The notes: generated by a model from the sequence alone, not told the origin. DNA of 64,000 nucleotides from Pseudarthrobacter sp. AL07 (GCF_029960665.1 NZ_JASBRB010000007.1:1-64000); one strand, 5' to 3'. Counted from the stretch's first letter, positions 1-7,653 are shown. Program-made: numbers and translations.

Positions 1-63
1 GACGGATTCACAGGCACAGCCCCCGTGATCGCCAACCCGCCCGCGAAGACCTTCAAGAACTAG
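1..63 (+). CDS. 3' end of an unidentified protein (partial)
   Basis: The first bases read in frame 1 without interruption to a TAG at 61-63, giving a short tail that ends PPAKTFKN. A large hairpin follows 30 bases later, which fits the end of a transcription unit. Too little is present to name a family; the rest lies upstream of the window. Confidence 0.5.
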   Translation, partial: DGFTGTAPVIANPPAKTFKN

Positions 64-92
64 TGCCCTAGCGGCCAGCTGGCCGTGACATC

Positions 93-142
93 CGACGGCG
101 GCACCCGGGTTCTGTAGACACGGAACCCAGGTGCCGCCGTCG
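93..142. terminator. Large hairpin, copy 1 of a repeated terminator-like element
   Basis: CGACGGCGGCACC and CGGGTTC pair with the matching arms GAACCC and GGTGCCGCCGTCG around a loop TGTAGACACG, so nearly all 50 bases are paired. No T-tract follows clearly. It sits just after the partial gene at 1-63. The same loop and upper stem recur at 504-560 on the other side of the DUF4242 gene. Confidence 0.6.
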
Positions 143-241
143 TCACTTCCGCCGTCCTCTTGACGCCTGACCGGCGCAGGTCTAACGTCGGCAACATCCT
201 GCTGTATCAATGGCGAACCCAGTTTAAGGAGCATCAGTTTC

Positions 242-490
242 ATGCCGGAATTCATGGATGTTCATCGCAATATGACCGGAATCACCCAGGAAGCACTTCG
301 CGAGGCCCATAACGCCGATCTTGCCATCCAGAGCGAAGAGAAGGTTGACTTCAAATCTGCCTGGGCCGATCCCGAGTCGGGCCTGGTTTACTGCCTGTCC
401 GAGGCTCCCTCAGCGGACGCTGTACGGCGAATCCATGAGCGCGCAGGCCACCCCGCCGACGAGGTACACCCCGTTCCGATCAAGGTCTGA
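242..490 (+). CDS. DUF4242 family small protein
   Basis: This 82-residue protein begins MPEFMDVHRNM and ends HPADEVHPVPIKV. It matches the DUF4242 pattern: a ferredoxin-like alpha/beta fold in which an N-terminal 'F-D-H' strand precedes a helix and a strand with GLVYCL, then a helix containing the AVRRIHERAGHPADEV motif. A Streptomyces member of this family has been described as nickel-binding; whether this one binds metal is not known. An AAGGAG ribosome site lies 10 bases before the ATG. It stands alone between two copies of the same hairpin, so it is probably a single-gene transcript. The universal stress protein gene follows about 95 bases later on the same strand. Confidence 0.75.
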   Translation: MPEFMDVHRNMTGITQEALREAHNADLAIQSEEKVDFKSAWADPESGLVYCLSEAPSADAVRRIHERAGHPADEVHPVPIKV

Positions 491-503
491 TCAGGCAGCA
501 GAC

Positions 504-560
504 TCCGGCGGCGGCACCCGGGTTCTGTGGACACGGAACCCGCTGTTCCGCCGTCGTCGG
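504..560. terminator. Large hairpin, copy 2 of a repeated terminator-like element
   Basis: GGCGGCACCCGGGTTCTGTG is identical to the element at 93-142 except for one base in the loop, and the 3' arm carries GGAACCCG then a slightly decayed GTTCCGCCGTCG. It lies between the DUF4242 gene and the universal stress protein gene and ends shortly before the AAGGAGG ribosome site of the latter. Confidence 0.55.
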
Positions 561-585
561 TTTCCACTCTCCAAGGAGGACCCTG

Positions 586-1074
586 ATGGACACTTCGGAA
601 GCCAAAATTGTTGTCGGGGTGGACGGCTCCGATTCCTCGGTGCAGGCGCTGCGTTTCGCGGCACGGCTGGCGCCCGCTCTCGACGCCCGGATCCACGCGG
701 TGGCTTGCTGGGACTTTCCGCAGATGTACGCCGGCTACGTTCCGCCGGACTTTGATGCCTTCGAAGCGGCCGCTGCCAAGACCCTGGCCGAGGCGCTTGG
801 CAAAGCATTCGGGCCGGACCTTCCTGTGAACGCCAGCCAGGAGCTGGTCCGCGGCTCTGCGCCTGCCAAGCTGGTCGAAGCCGGCGCGGACGCCGCGATG
901 CTGGTGGTCGGCCGCCGCGGGCACGGCGGAGTCATGGGTATGCATCTGGGATCTGTGAGCTCAGCATGCGTTTCTCACGCTGCCTGCCCGGTCCTCGTAG
1001 TGCATACGGACCCAAGCCACCGTCCCCACCGTCTCTGGAAAGGCTCCAAAGGCGAAAAAACGTCGAGGCTGTAG
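586..1074 (+). CDS. Universal stress protein (UspA family)
   Basis: The protein has 162 residues and a single Usp domain. The N-terminus reads KIVVGVDGSDSS, the first nucleotide-contacting loop. Near the C-terminus come VGRRGHGGVMGMHLGSVS and ACPVLVVH, the G-x2-G-x9-G(S/T) ATP-binding signature of ATP-type Usp proteins. Such proteins bind ATP in the cytoplasm and support survival under starvation or oxidative stress; the specific partner is unknown. A near-perfect AAGGAGG lies just before the ATG. A GNAT-AAA+ gene follows 130 bases downstream on the same strand. A second, shorter Usp gene lies at 39076-39504. Confidence 0.9.
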   Translation: MDTSEAKIVVGVDGSDSSVQALRFAARLAPALDARIHAVACWDFPQMYAGYVPPDFDAFEAAAAKTLAEALGKAFGPDLPVNASQELVRGSAPAKLVEAGADAAMLVVGRRGHGGVMGMHLGSVSSACVSHAACPVLVVHTDPSHRPHRLWKGSKGEKTSRL

Positions 1075-1203
1075 CCCCGGATCCGCCCGGGCGTAATGCA
1101 ACGCTCCCGCAACCCCCTACACGAGGCGATCGCCTATGCTCAGCAGAGCGCTTCACACGCGACCTCTGTGAAAGTTCAACGACGAACCCCCGGGAGACAC
1201 AGC

Positions 1204-2520
1204 ATGACCAACTGGCGCATCAGGGATTTCCATTCAGCAGACCTGGACGGGATCCTGCACCTCTGGGAGTCGCTCAAAGACTCAGATGTGGAACCCGTCT
1301 ACGCCCTCTCCGAAGTGTTGGCATCCTGCGAGAAGGACCACGCGGTAGTAGCCGTGCAGGGTGATCAGGTGGTGGGCGCCGCCGTCGGACGCGCCGCGCA
1401 TGACCAGGGCTGGATCGTCTTCCTGGCCACGCTGCCGGAATACCGCGGGCGCGGGATCGGCACCTCGCTGCTCGCCGCCGTCGAAAACCGGATGGCCCCC
1501 CACGGCCTCAACAAGCTCTCCGCGCTGATGCCGGAAGCGGAAACCCGTGTGGAGGCCTTCCTCAGCCGCGGCTTCGCGCTCAAGAAGAACCTGCGCTATT
1601 TCGAGCGGACCATCCCCGTCCAGCGGCAGGAACTGGGGGCGCTGGGCCAGCTGGGCGGCCGGATCCTGGCCCGCGACCTGTGGGAGAACGTGGCCGGCAT
1701 GCGCAAAGAAAAGGAACTCCTGGAGCGCCGGCTCGTCCTGCCCCTCGCGGAGGCCGACCTCGCGGATGAATACGGTGTGGTGCCGCCACGCGCCGTGGTG
1801 CTGTTCGGCCCTCCCGGGACCGGCAAGACCACGTTTGCGAAGGCCATCGCGTCCCGGCTCGAGTGGCCGTTCGTGGAGGTCTTCCCCTCCCGCCTCGCCT
1901 CGGACCCCAAGGGGCTCGCCGGGGCCCTGCGCGAAACGTTCCTCGAGATCGCGGAGCTGGAGCACTGCGTGGTGTTCATCGATGAGGTGGAGGAAATCGC
2001 CTCCCAGCGTTCGGGTGAACCGCCGTCGCCCCTGCAGGGCGTCACCAACGAGCTCCTGAAGATCATCCCGGCGTTCCGCGAACAACCCGGCCGCCTGCTC
2101 GTGTGCGCCACCAACTTCATCCGCGCCCTGGACACCGCCTTCCTGCGCCACGGCCGGTTCGACTACGTCATCCCCATCGGCCTCCCGGACCGCCAGGCCC
2201 GCGAAGCCATGTGGCAGCGCTTCATCCCGGCCACCGTGGTGGACGATGTGGACGTGGAGCTCCTGGTGGAACGGACCGAGGGCTTCTCCCCCGCGGACAT
2301 CGAGTACGCCGCGCGCAGTGCCTCCCAGCGGGCGCTGGAAAAGGCCGTGTACGACGACGGCGGTGCGGCTTCGGCCGGTAACGTTTCAGTCCGCGAGGCG
2401 GTCCGGAAGGGGCCCTGCACGCAGGACTACCTCGACGCGATCGGCGATACCCGGACCACCGTGACCCAGGAAGTCCACGAGCTGTTCCTAGAGGACATCG
2501 ACTCGCTGGGTCGGGTCTAA
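1204..2520 (+). CDS. GNAT acetyltransferase fused to AAA+ ATPase
   Basis: From the ATG at 1204, after CGGGAGACACAGC, the protein has 438 residues in two modules. Residues about 1-150 are a GNAT domain: TLPEYRGRGIGTSLL carries the acetyl-CoA pyrophosphate loop, and FLSRGFALKKNLRYFER closes the fold. Residues about 190-400 are an AAA+ domain: GPPGTGKTT (Walker A, about residue 202), VVFIDEVEEIA (Walker B, about 257), ATNFIRALD (sensor 1) and RHGRFDYVIPIGLPD (arginine-finger region). The ATPase resembles FtsH/Cdc48-type AAA modules but has no protease domain. Fusion suggests ATP-driven remodelling of a substrate that is also acetylated, which is inference. Reading the ORF further upstream would add a weak, poorly supported N-terminus, so 1204 was preferred. 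Confidence 0.85.
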   Translation: MTNWRIRDFHSADLDGILHLWESLKDSDVEPVYALSEVLASCEKDHAVVAVQGDQVVGAAVGRAAHDQGWIVFLATLPEYRGRGIGTSLLAAVENRMAPHGLNKLSALMPEAETRVEAFLSRGFALKKNLRYFERTIPVQRQELGALGQLGGRILARDLWENVAGMRKEKELLERRLVLPLAEADLADEYGVVPPRAVVLFGPPGTGKTTFAKAIASRLEWPFVEVFPSRLASDPKGLAGALRETFLEIAELEHCVVFIDEVEEIASQRSGEPPSPLQGVTNELLKIIPAFREQPGRLLVCATNFIRALDTAFLRHGRFDYVIPIGLPDRQAREAMWQRFIPATVVDDVDVELLVERTEGFSPADIEYAARSASQRALEKAVYDDGGAASAGNVSVREAVRKGPCTQDYLDAIGDTRTTVTQEVHELFLEDIDSLGRV

Positions 2521-2521
2521 G

Positions 2522-2594
2522 CTAGGCAACGCGGGGTCAGGTACGGCCCATGTTGGGCCCTGGCATGGGCGCAAAGTGACCCCGCGTTGCCTAG
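2522..2594. terminator. Perfect 18-bp inverted repeat with nested hairpin, between convergent genes
   Basis: CTAGGCAACGCGGGGTCA (2522-2539) is repeated as its exact reverse complement at 2577-2594. The 37-base interior holds a second hairpin, GCCCATG (2546-2552) with CATGGGC (2564-2570). The right arm contains the stop codon of the HD-domain gene on the minus strand; the left arm begins one base after the stop of the GNAT-AAA+ gene. It probably serves as a two-way terminator, and its regularity suggests a dispersed repeat. Confidence 0.6.
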
Positions 2595-3202
2595 GGAGCG
2601 TCGTCGTACGTCAGGTTCTCGTAATCCGTGTCGTCTTCGTCGTCGAGCCTGTCGTCCAACTCCTTCAGCAGCCAGGGATTAACCCGGGCAAGGATCTTCC
2701 GGACTTCCTCGACGTCGACGGCGGCATACAGCACGGGACGGGCGTCCCGGTACTTGGTGACGGGCGGCTTGTCCGGCCATTTCGCGGCGAGGGCCCTGAC
2801 GCGTTCGGGCAGGGAATTGTGGGCGTTGTCCGCGATCTTCACCAGGGCCGCGTCGTGGTCCTCGGCAATGAAATGCATCCCGGCCTGATAGTCATCGGGA
2901 TTATCATGCAGCCGGTTGGTGACCCGCTCGATGATGTCCGCTGCCCGCTCGGAAACGCCCATGTCCAGCAGCGCTTGCCGTGTGATGGGAGTGTCCTCGG
3001 CAATGTCATGAAGGTAACCGGCAATCCGGATATCGTCGTCGAAGTCAGCCAGCGCATCACCTACCGCAATCACATGGTCACGGTAAGGGCGCTTGAGCTT
3101 GTCCTTCTGCCGGTTGTGGGCCACCTCGGCCAGGACCTTCGCGGTCTCGACAGTGAATCCCGGTTGAGGGAGTTTGGCTTCAGTGAATTCGGGTTCCGAC
3201 AT
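2591..3202 (-). CDS. HD-domain phosphohydrolase
   Basis: The 203-residue protein carries the metal-binding HD signature in GYLHDIAEDTPIT and a downstream LVKIADNAHNS. This pairing is typical of the (p)ppGpp-hydrolase-like HD branch (RelA/SpoT-type and MESH1-like proteins), although overall similarity cannot be judged by eye. The C-terminal third ends in an acidic stretch (ELDDRLDDEDDTDYEN) with no recognised domain. Nucleotide or phosphoester hydrolysis is likely; the substrate is unknown. It lies 9 bases downstream of gluQ on the same strand, so the two may be co-transcribed, and it ends inside the palindrome at 2522-2594. Confidence 0.75.
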   Translation of the reverse strand: MSEPEFTEAKLPQPGFTVETAKVLAEVAHNRQKDKLKRPYRDHVIAVGDALADFDDDIRIAGYLHDIAEDTPITRQALLDMGVSERAADIIERVTNRLHDNPDDYQAGMHFIAEDHDAALVKIADNAHNSLPERVRALAAKWPDKPPVTKYRDARPVLYAAVDVEEVRKILARVNPWLLKELDDRLDDEDDTDYENLTYDDAP

Positions 3203-3211
3203 GGCTTAAGC

Positions 3212-4129
3212 CTACGCGCCGGGCTGCAGGTGTCTGGTCGCGGGCCTAGTGGGGCCGCTCCACACCCACGGTTCCCGCGGCAGCCCTGACGGCCTGAACG
3301 TTGCGAGGGCCTGCTCCAGCGTCCCGGAAGGAAGCCCCAGGGACTGCAGGATGAGGTTCCGCACGTCAGCGGCCGAAACGCCCGCGCGGGAGAGGTCGCC
3401 CAGCGTCACGGCGCCATCGCGCTTGGCCAGCCGGGCGCCGTCGGAATTCACCACCATCGGCACGTGCGCATATTCCGGAATAGGAATATTCAACCGCAGT
3501 GCTAGATACGCCTGCCTGGGCGTGGAAGGCAGCAGGTCATCGCCCCGCACCACTTGGTCGATGCCCTGCGCGGCGTCGTCCACCACGACAGCCAGGTTGT
3601 AGGCGGTAACACCGTCGTTGCGGCGGAGGACAAAATCATCCACCACGCCGGTGAACTCCCCATGCAGCAGATCCTGCACGGGGTAGTCCGTTGTGCCGGC
3701 GCGAAGCCGGATGGCGGCCGGGCGTGTGGAGCGTTTGAACTCCAGCTCAGCAGGATCGAGGTCACGGCAGGTGCCCGGATAGGCGCCCTCCGGCGCGTGC
3801 GGCGCTGACGGCGCTTCCTGGATTTCACGGCGCGTGCAGAAGCATTCATAGGTGAGCCCTGCAGCAGTCAGCCGCCCGATCGCCTCGGCGTAGATGGCAG
3901 CCCGGTCCGCCTGGCGCACGACGGCGCCGTCCCACGTCACGCCCACGGCCTCCAGATCGCGGAGCTGCACTGCCTCCGCACCCGCCCGCGCCCGGTCAAG
4001 GTCCTCGACGCGAAGCAGGAAGTCGCGGCCAGTGGACCGGGCAAACAACCAGGCGAGCATCGCGGTGCGGAGGTTCCCAACATGGAGTTCACCGGACGGG
4101 CTGGGGGCAAAACGGCCGGCTGGGGTCAT
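3212..4129 (-). CDS. gluQ: Glutamyl-Q tRNA(Asp) synthetase
   Basis: The protein has 305 residues, short for a class I GluRS because it lacks the anticodon-binding domain, which is the mark of GluQRS. It starts with GRFAPSPSGELHVGNLRTAM, where HVGN is the HIGH motif. ARLAKRDGAVTL is the KMSKS equivalent. Cysteines in YECFCTRREI and the following YPGTC form the zinc site of this family. The enzyme activates glutamate and attaches it to queuosine at position 34 of tRNA(Asp). The HD hydrolase gene follows closely on the same strand. Confidence 0.9.
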   Translation of the reverse strand: MTPAGRFAPSPSGELHVGNLRTAMLAWLFARSTGRDFLLRVEDLDRARAGAEAVQLRDLEAVGVTWDGAVVRQADRAAIYAEAIGRLTAAGLTYECFCTRREIQEAPSAPHAPEGAYPGTCRDLDPAELEFKRSTRPAAIRLRAGTTDYPVQDLLHGEFTGVVDDFVLRRNDGVTAYNLAVVVDDAAQGIDQVVRGDDLLPSTPRQAYLALRLNIPIPEYAHVPMVVNSDGARLAKRDGAVTLGDLSRAGVSAADVRNLILQSLGLPSGTLEQALATFRPSGLPREPWVWSGPTRPATRHLQPGA

Positions 4130-4153
4130 GGATCAACCCTAGTCCGGACAGCA

Positions 4154-4215
4154 CAAGAGCCCCTCAGCTACCGATGACTTCGCAGGATCCGACGTCGGTG
4201 GCTCAGGGGCTCTTG
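4154..4215. repeat. Inverted repeat in the gluQ-regulator intergenic region
   Basis: CAAGAGCCCCT at 4154-4164 pairs with AGGGGCTCTTG at 4205-4215, and the stems continue inward with two mismatches (AGCTACC against GGTGGCT). The loop holds GACTTCGCAGGATCCGACGTC. There is no T-run on either side. It lies upstream of gluQ and could act as a terminator for the short minus-strand frame at 4251-4376, or as a regulatory structure. Confidence 0.4.
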
Positions 4216-4250
4216 CCGTGTGTGCAGAATGACCGTGGTGTGAACAAGTG

Positions 4251-4376
4251 TCAATCAGCGGCGTCCTCCTTGCGGGAGGCGGTGTCCAGTTGCCGGGTGG
4301 TGTGCCGGTGTTCCTGTAGCCTGCGGGATTCGGCGGTAGCCTTAGCCCTTGTTGCCACAATTTGAGCAGACGCCAT
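4251..4376 (-). CDS. Possible 41-residue basic helical protein
   Basis: An ATG at 4376-4374 opens a frame beginning MASAQIVATRAKATAESRRL and ending TASRKEDAAD. The composition is strongly helical and charged, which is unusual for a chance frame in GC-rich DNA, and a large hairpin follows at 4154-4215. Against it, no good ribosome site is visible and no family is recognised. It occupies the gap between gluQ and the divergent Lrp-type regulator. Confidence 0.25.
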   Translation of the reverse strand: MASAQIVATRAKATAESRRLQEHRHTTRQLDTASRKEDAAD

Positions 4377-4404
4377 ACAGTTGGCACAACCGGCATGAAT
4401 TTTG

Positions 4405-4421
4405 TTGGTCAGTCTGACCAA
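4405..4421. promoter_or_regulatory. Perfect palindrome TTGGTCAGTCTGACCAA, likely operator
   Basis: Two exact 8-base arms flank a central T. It sits 35-50 bases before the probable start of the Lrp-type regulator at 4456. Symmetry of this kind just upstream of a regulator suggests autoregulation. The core TGGTC-GACCA also resembles operators of FadR/PdhR-type GntR proteins, so the bound regulator may be a different one. Confidence 0.5.
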
Positions 4422-4455
4422 TAGCAGCCACACGCCCCGACAGGAATTGATCAGA

Positions 4456-4914
4456 TTGCAGCAACTGGACGCCACGGACAAACGGATCCTCCACGCCCTC
4501 GACGATGACCCCCGCGTCCCCATCATGGTCTTGGCCCAGCGGCTGGGCCTGGCCCGCGGGACCGTCCAGTCGCGCCTGGAGAGGATGTCGGCGTCGGGCG
4601 CCCTTCGTCCCAACAGCAGCCGCGTACTCCCCTCCGCCCTGGGCCGGGGTGTGGCGGCGGCCGTCAGCGCCGAACTGGACCAGAGCCACCTCAACGAAGC
4701 GATCGCTGCGCTCCGTATGATCCCCGAGGTCCTGGAATGCCATGCCCCCGCCGGCGACACCGACCTGCTGATCCGGGTGGTGGCCACCAGCCCGGACGAC
4801 CTCTACCGCGTGTCCGAGGAGATCCGGCTCTGCCCCGGCATTGTCCGCACCTCCACCAGCATGTTCCTGCGCGAAGTCATCCCGTACCGGACCACCGGGC
4901 TGCTGCAGGACTGA
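4456..4914 (+). CDS. Lrp/AsnC family transcriptional regulator
   Basis: The N-terminal winged helix reads LDATDKRILHALDDDPRVP followed by LAQRLGLARGTVQSRLERM, the standard AsnC helix-turn-helix. The rest is a ligand-binding RAM/ACT-like domain. A TTG at 4456 preceded by AGGA was chosen because the open frame upstream runs through the palindrome at 4405-4421 and adds residues not typical of the family; the start remains uncertain (TTG at 4447 is possible). Proteins of this class respond to amino acids and usually control nearby transport or catabolism. No obvious target is adjacent: a WXG-type gene follows 107 bases later. Confidence 0.8.
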   Translation: MQQLDATDKRILHALDDDPRVPIMVLAQRLGLARGTVQSRLERMSASGALRPNSSRVLPSALGRGVAAAVSAELDQSHLNEAIAALRMIPEVLECHAPAGDTDLLIRVVATSPDDLYRVSEEIRLCPGIVRTSTSMFLREVIPYRTTGLLQD

Positions 4915-5021
4915 ATTCCGTCATTCCAGGCCCGCACTCAACTCCGCACGGGGAGCTCTCCCCATCGCCCGCGAGGACGCATCGCAGCTAGGCTGGCACG
5001 GGAATCCATTCAGGGAGAGAC

Positions 5022-6509
5022 ATGGCGGGGAACTTTTATGGCGGCGACGTGGCCCAGTTGCGGCAGCTCGCCAAAGAACTTGCAGGCGGCGCCAACAGGC
5101 TAAGCCTGCTCGGCCAGCAGCTCAGCAGGGCCGTCAGCACCGGCGCCTGGAAAGGGCAGGACGGCGAACGTTTCCGGAGTGACTGGACGTCGTCGCACTC
5201 ATTGCTGCTGAAGTCCACAGCGGCAGGGCTGGAATCGGCCGCCAAGTCGGTGCTTGCCAACGCCGACGAGCAGGAAAAGGCCAGCAGCGGGGCGGGCTCC
5301 GGAAGCAGCGGAGCCGGGAGCAGCGGCAGCGGTTCGGGGGAAGATGCCGCCCGGGACTTGACTGACCGATTGAACGGCATGACTCCTGAAGAACGCCAGG
5401 AGTATCTCGGCAGCGACGAATTCAAGCAATGGTCCTTGGACAACCCTGAGGCCGCCAAAGCCGCCATGGATGCTGCCGCCGGCTCCGGCCTGATCGACAA
5501 GAACTCCGAAGAATACGCGGCTTTCCTCAACTCCTATTGGAACAACCAGGCCATGCTGGACATGGGGATCGACCCTTCCAGCTGGGACACGTCCAAGGGC
5601 ACGGAACACAACTGGGAGACCATCAAAAAGGTCTACGACTTCTATGGCCAGGCCTATCTGTCCAACCCGGACCTGCAGTGGGCAGGCATGGCCAACATGA
5701 TCGGCCCGTCCTTCGCGGGCGGCTTCAAGGACATGGCCATGTTGCGGGACCTCGGGCAGCAGATCGCGGAAAATCCGGCCTCGGACATCCCGCTCCCCAT
5801 GCTCGACCAGATCGAACAGCTCGCCGGGATGACGGACGAGGAGATCCGCTATTACGAAACCAGCATGCTGGACATGAACAAGGAGATCTTCCTCGACCAG
5901 GCCCGCCAGCATGAGGCCTACATGAACGGCGGAATCGAAGAGATCAACCGACTGCAGGACTCCGGCGCCATTGATTCCAAAACTGCGGAGGCCTGGGCCA
6001 ACATCGATTCCGGCGACCCCGGCCTCATCCAGGAAGGAAACACCTCCCTGCTGTACCGCGAACAGAACGAGATCATCGCGGACGACTACGACACCATGCG
6101 CAACCACCCTGGCGGGGAAGCTGTGACGTACTTGGTCACCCTTGCCGGCGAGCCGTCAATTCCCGGGGCTAAGAGCTACCCGGAGGTTTTCCCCTACAGC
6201 TTCAGCGTGGAGAGCCCCGGGCCGGAAAACGTGCCGTTCACCAACTGGGACAACCCCACCCAGTTCCGGACGGACTTCACTACCGGCTTCCCGGACGGGA
6301 ACATCGCCAACGCCGACCAGCGCTGGGAACTCATCCGGCAGGACACGCTTCCGGCCTACCAGGGCCTCCTTGCGACCGATCCCGCACGGGCTGAGCAGAT
6401 CATCGCCTCCGACTTCAACGACCGCGTGGACCAGTACAGGCCAACCAACAACATCCCCGGCATCATGGACCGCTTTGTGGATGGCTTCGGCGCGGAGGTG
6501 CACCAGTGA
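5022..6509 (+). CDS. WXG-type putative type VII secretion substrate
   Basis: The 495-residue protein begins with a helical WXG100-like segment: residues about 1-85 hold SRAVSTGAWKGQDGERFRSDW, where W-K-G is the turn motif between two helices, and further heptad-like helices. A Ser/Gly-rich linker (about residues 88-107, GSGSSGAGSSGSGSG) separates it from a roughly 385-residue C-terminal region with a hydrophobic segment around QWAGMANMIGPSFAGG and many acidic helices. I do not recognise a catalytic motif there. The layout (WXG head, low-complexity linker, variable C-terminus) fits secreted polymorphic toxins or surface proteins exported by an ESX/Wss system. Its stop overlaps the start of the lipoprotein gene downstream. 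No secretion ATPase gene is in the window. Confidence 0.7.
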   Translation: MAGNFYGGDVAQLRQLAKELAGGANRLSLLGQQLSRAVSTGAWKGQDGERFRSDWTSSHSLLLKSTAAGLESAAKSVLANADEQEKASSGAGSGSSGAGSSGSGSGEDAARDLTDRLNGMTPEERQEYLGSDEFKQWSLDNPEAAKAAMDAAAGSGLIDKNSEEYAAFLNSYWNNQAMLDMGIDPSSWDTSKGTEHNWETIKKVYDFYGQAYLSNPDLQWAGMANMIGPSFAGGFKDMAMLRDLGQQIAENPASDIPLPMLDQIEQLAGMTDEEIRYYETSMLDMNKEIFLDQARQHEAYMNGGIEEINRLQDSGAIDSKTAEAWANIDSGDPGLIQEGNTSLLYREQNEIIADDYDTMRNHPGGEAVTYLVTLAGEPSIPGAKSYPEVFPYSFSVESPGPENVPFTNWDNPTQFRTDFTTGFPDGNIANADQRWELIRQDTLPAYQGLLATDPARAEQIIASDFNDRVDQYRPTNNIPGIMDRFVDGFGAEVHQ

Positions 6510-7159
6510 TGTCCGCCTGTTCAACCGCGTCCTCGCGCCTGACGCGGCAGGCCGCCGCCGTACTTCTTGCACTGTCCGCTTGCCTCACGCTGGCCGGCTG
6601 CCAGATTGGCGGCACCACCACCGACCCGACCCCTCAAGGGAGCACCATGAGCACCTCGGAATTCTCCACACTCGACGCCGCCGGAGTGGCCGCTATCCGG
6701 GAGTCCAGGACCGCACGGCTGGATATGAGCTCTGGACGGCTGCAAAAGGCGGCCGTCCGGGTCACTGCAGACAGCTACGGGCCCGAAATCAATACCCGGG
6801 ACTCGGGAAAAATCAAATTCACCATCGTTGCCCCAAGCGGCGAGATCAGTGGGGAAACGGACCGGATCCGATTCAACACCACCGACAAACGGCCGGACTT
6901 CAGCGAGGTCACGTATTTCCTCACGGCTGACTCGCCGAACGAGTATTTTAAGCTCATCCGGGACGGCGTGGAACGGTACGGTGTCGACGCCGACTCCGCG
7001 GAACGCTGGATCGCCGGTGCTGAGCGGGACCCGGAACGAAAGAGCGACTTTTCCATAACCTCCGGCACCTCCACGGGACTGGAGGTGAACTACGACCTCC
7101 GCTACGACGGCACCAAGGACACCCAAGTGATCATCGTCCATGTCAGTCCGGCGGCGTAG
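6509..7159 (+). CDS. Hypothetical lipoprotein paired with the WXG-type protein
   Basis: This 216-residue protein has a lipoprotein signal: basic residues, a hydrophobic stretch AAAVLLALSACLTLAGC and the lipobox LAGC (Cys about 31). The mature part carries FSTLDAAGVAAIRESRTARL and alternating strands, resembling the LppX/LprG-like or LolA-like single-domain lipoproteins in general form; I cannot assign a family. The ATG overlaps the stop of the WXG-type gene (TGATG), so the two are translationally coupled; a GTG three bases upstream is an alternative start. Coupling to a secreted WXG protein suggests a surface partner, for instance an immunity or docking protein, which is inference. Confidence 0.75.
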   Translation: MSACSTASSRLTRQAAAVLLALSACLTLAGCQIGGTTTDPTPQGSTMSTSEFSTLDAAGVAAIRESRTARLDMSSGRLQKAAVRVTADSYGPEINTRDSGKIKFTIVAPSGEISGETDRIRFNTTDKRPDFSEVTYFLTADSPNEYFKLIRDGVERYGVDADSAERWIAGAERDPERKSDFSITSGTSTGLEVNYDLRYDGTKDTQVIIVHVSPAA

Positions 7160-7197
7160 GCAGGACGGCGTGGGGCGGCCGGCGCGATGAGCGTGCG

Positions 7198-7653
7198 CTA
7201 CACCGGCGGCCCTGCATTGGACTTCAGGTTCTTCATCACCAGCGTGGAGGTCAGTCGCTCAACCCCGGGCAGTGACGTGAGCTCGGCGTCGTAGAAGCGC
7301 TGGTAGCCGGGCAGGTCCTCAGCGATGACCTTCAGTAGGTAGTCCGGGGAGCCGAAGAGCCGCTGCGCCTCCACGATGTTCGGATTGTCCGCCACCCGGT
7401 TCTCAAAGATCTCCATGGTGGAACGGTCCACCTGGCGCAAAGTGACAAACACAATGGCCTCGAAACCCAGCCCGACGGCGGCGGGGTCGATGTCCGCTTT
7501 GTACCCGCGGATCACCCCCGACGTCTCGAGGTCCCGTAGCCTCCGGTGGCACGGCGCCACCGTGAGCCCGACCTTCGCGGCCAGGGCCGTGGCAGTTATC
7601 CGGCCATCCTCCTTGAGGTGGCGCAATATATTTCTATCGATATGGTCAATCAC
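7198..7653 (-). CDS. Lrp/AsnC family regulator of the adjacent exporter
   Basis: The 151-residue protein has the AsnC helix-turn-helix (HIDRNILRHLKEDGRITATAL, VGLTVAPCHRRLRDLE) followed by the RAM ligand domain with GSPDYLLKVIAEDLPGYQRF. It is complete for the family. It is divergent from a LysE-type amino-acid exporter, an arrangement in which an Lrp-type protein usually activates export when its amino acid accumulates. A palindrome GCTCGAATCGAGC lies in the shared intergenic region and an AT-rich stretch (CATATATCTTACC) overlaps its own start. Confidence 0.9.
   Translation of the reverse strand: MIDHIDRNILRHLKEDGRITATALAAKVGLTVAPCHRRLRDLETSGVIRGYKADIDPAAVGLGFEAIVFVTLRQVDRSTMEIFENRVADNPNIVEAQRLFGSPDYLLKVIAEDLPGYQRFYDAELTSLPGVERLTSTLVMKNLKSNAGPPV

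Noticed and set aside
4402..4455. N-terminal extension of the Lrp-type regulator
   Set aside because: It would translate the palindrome at 4405-4421 and adds residues not typical of the family.
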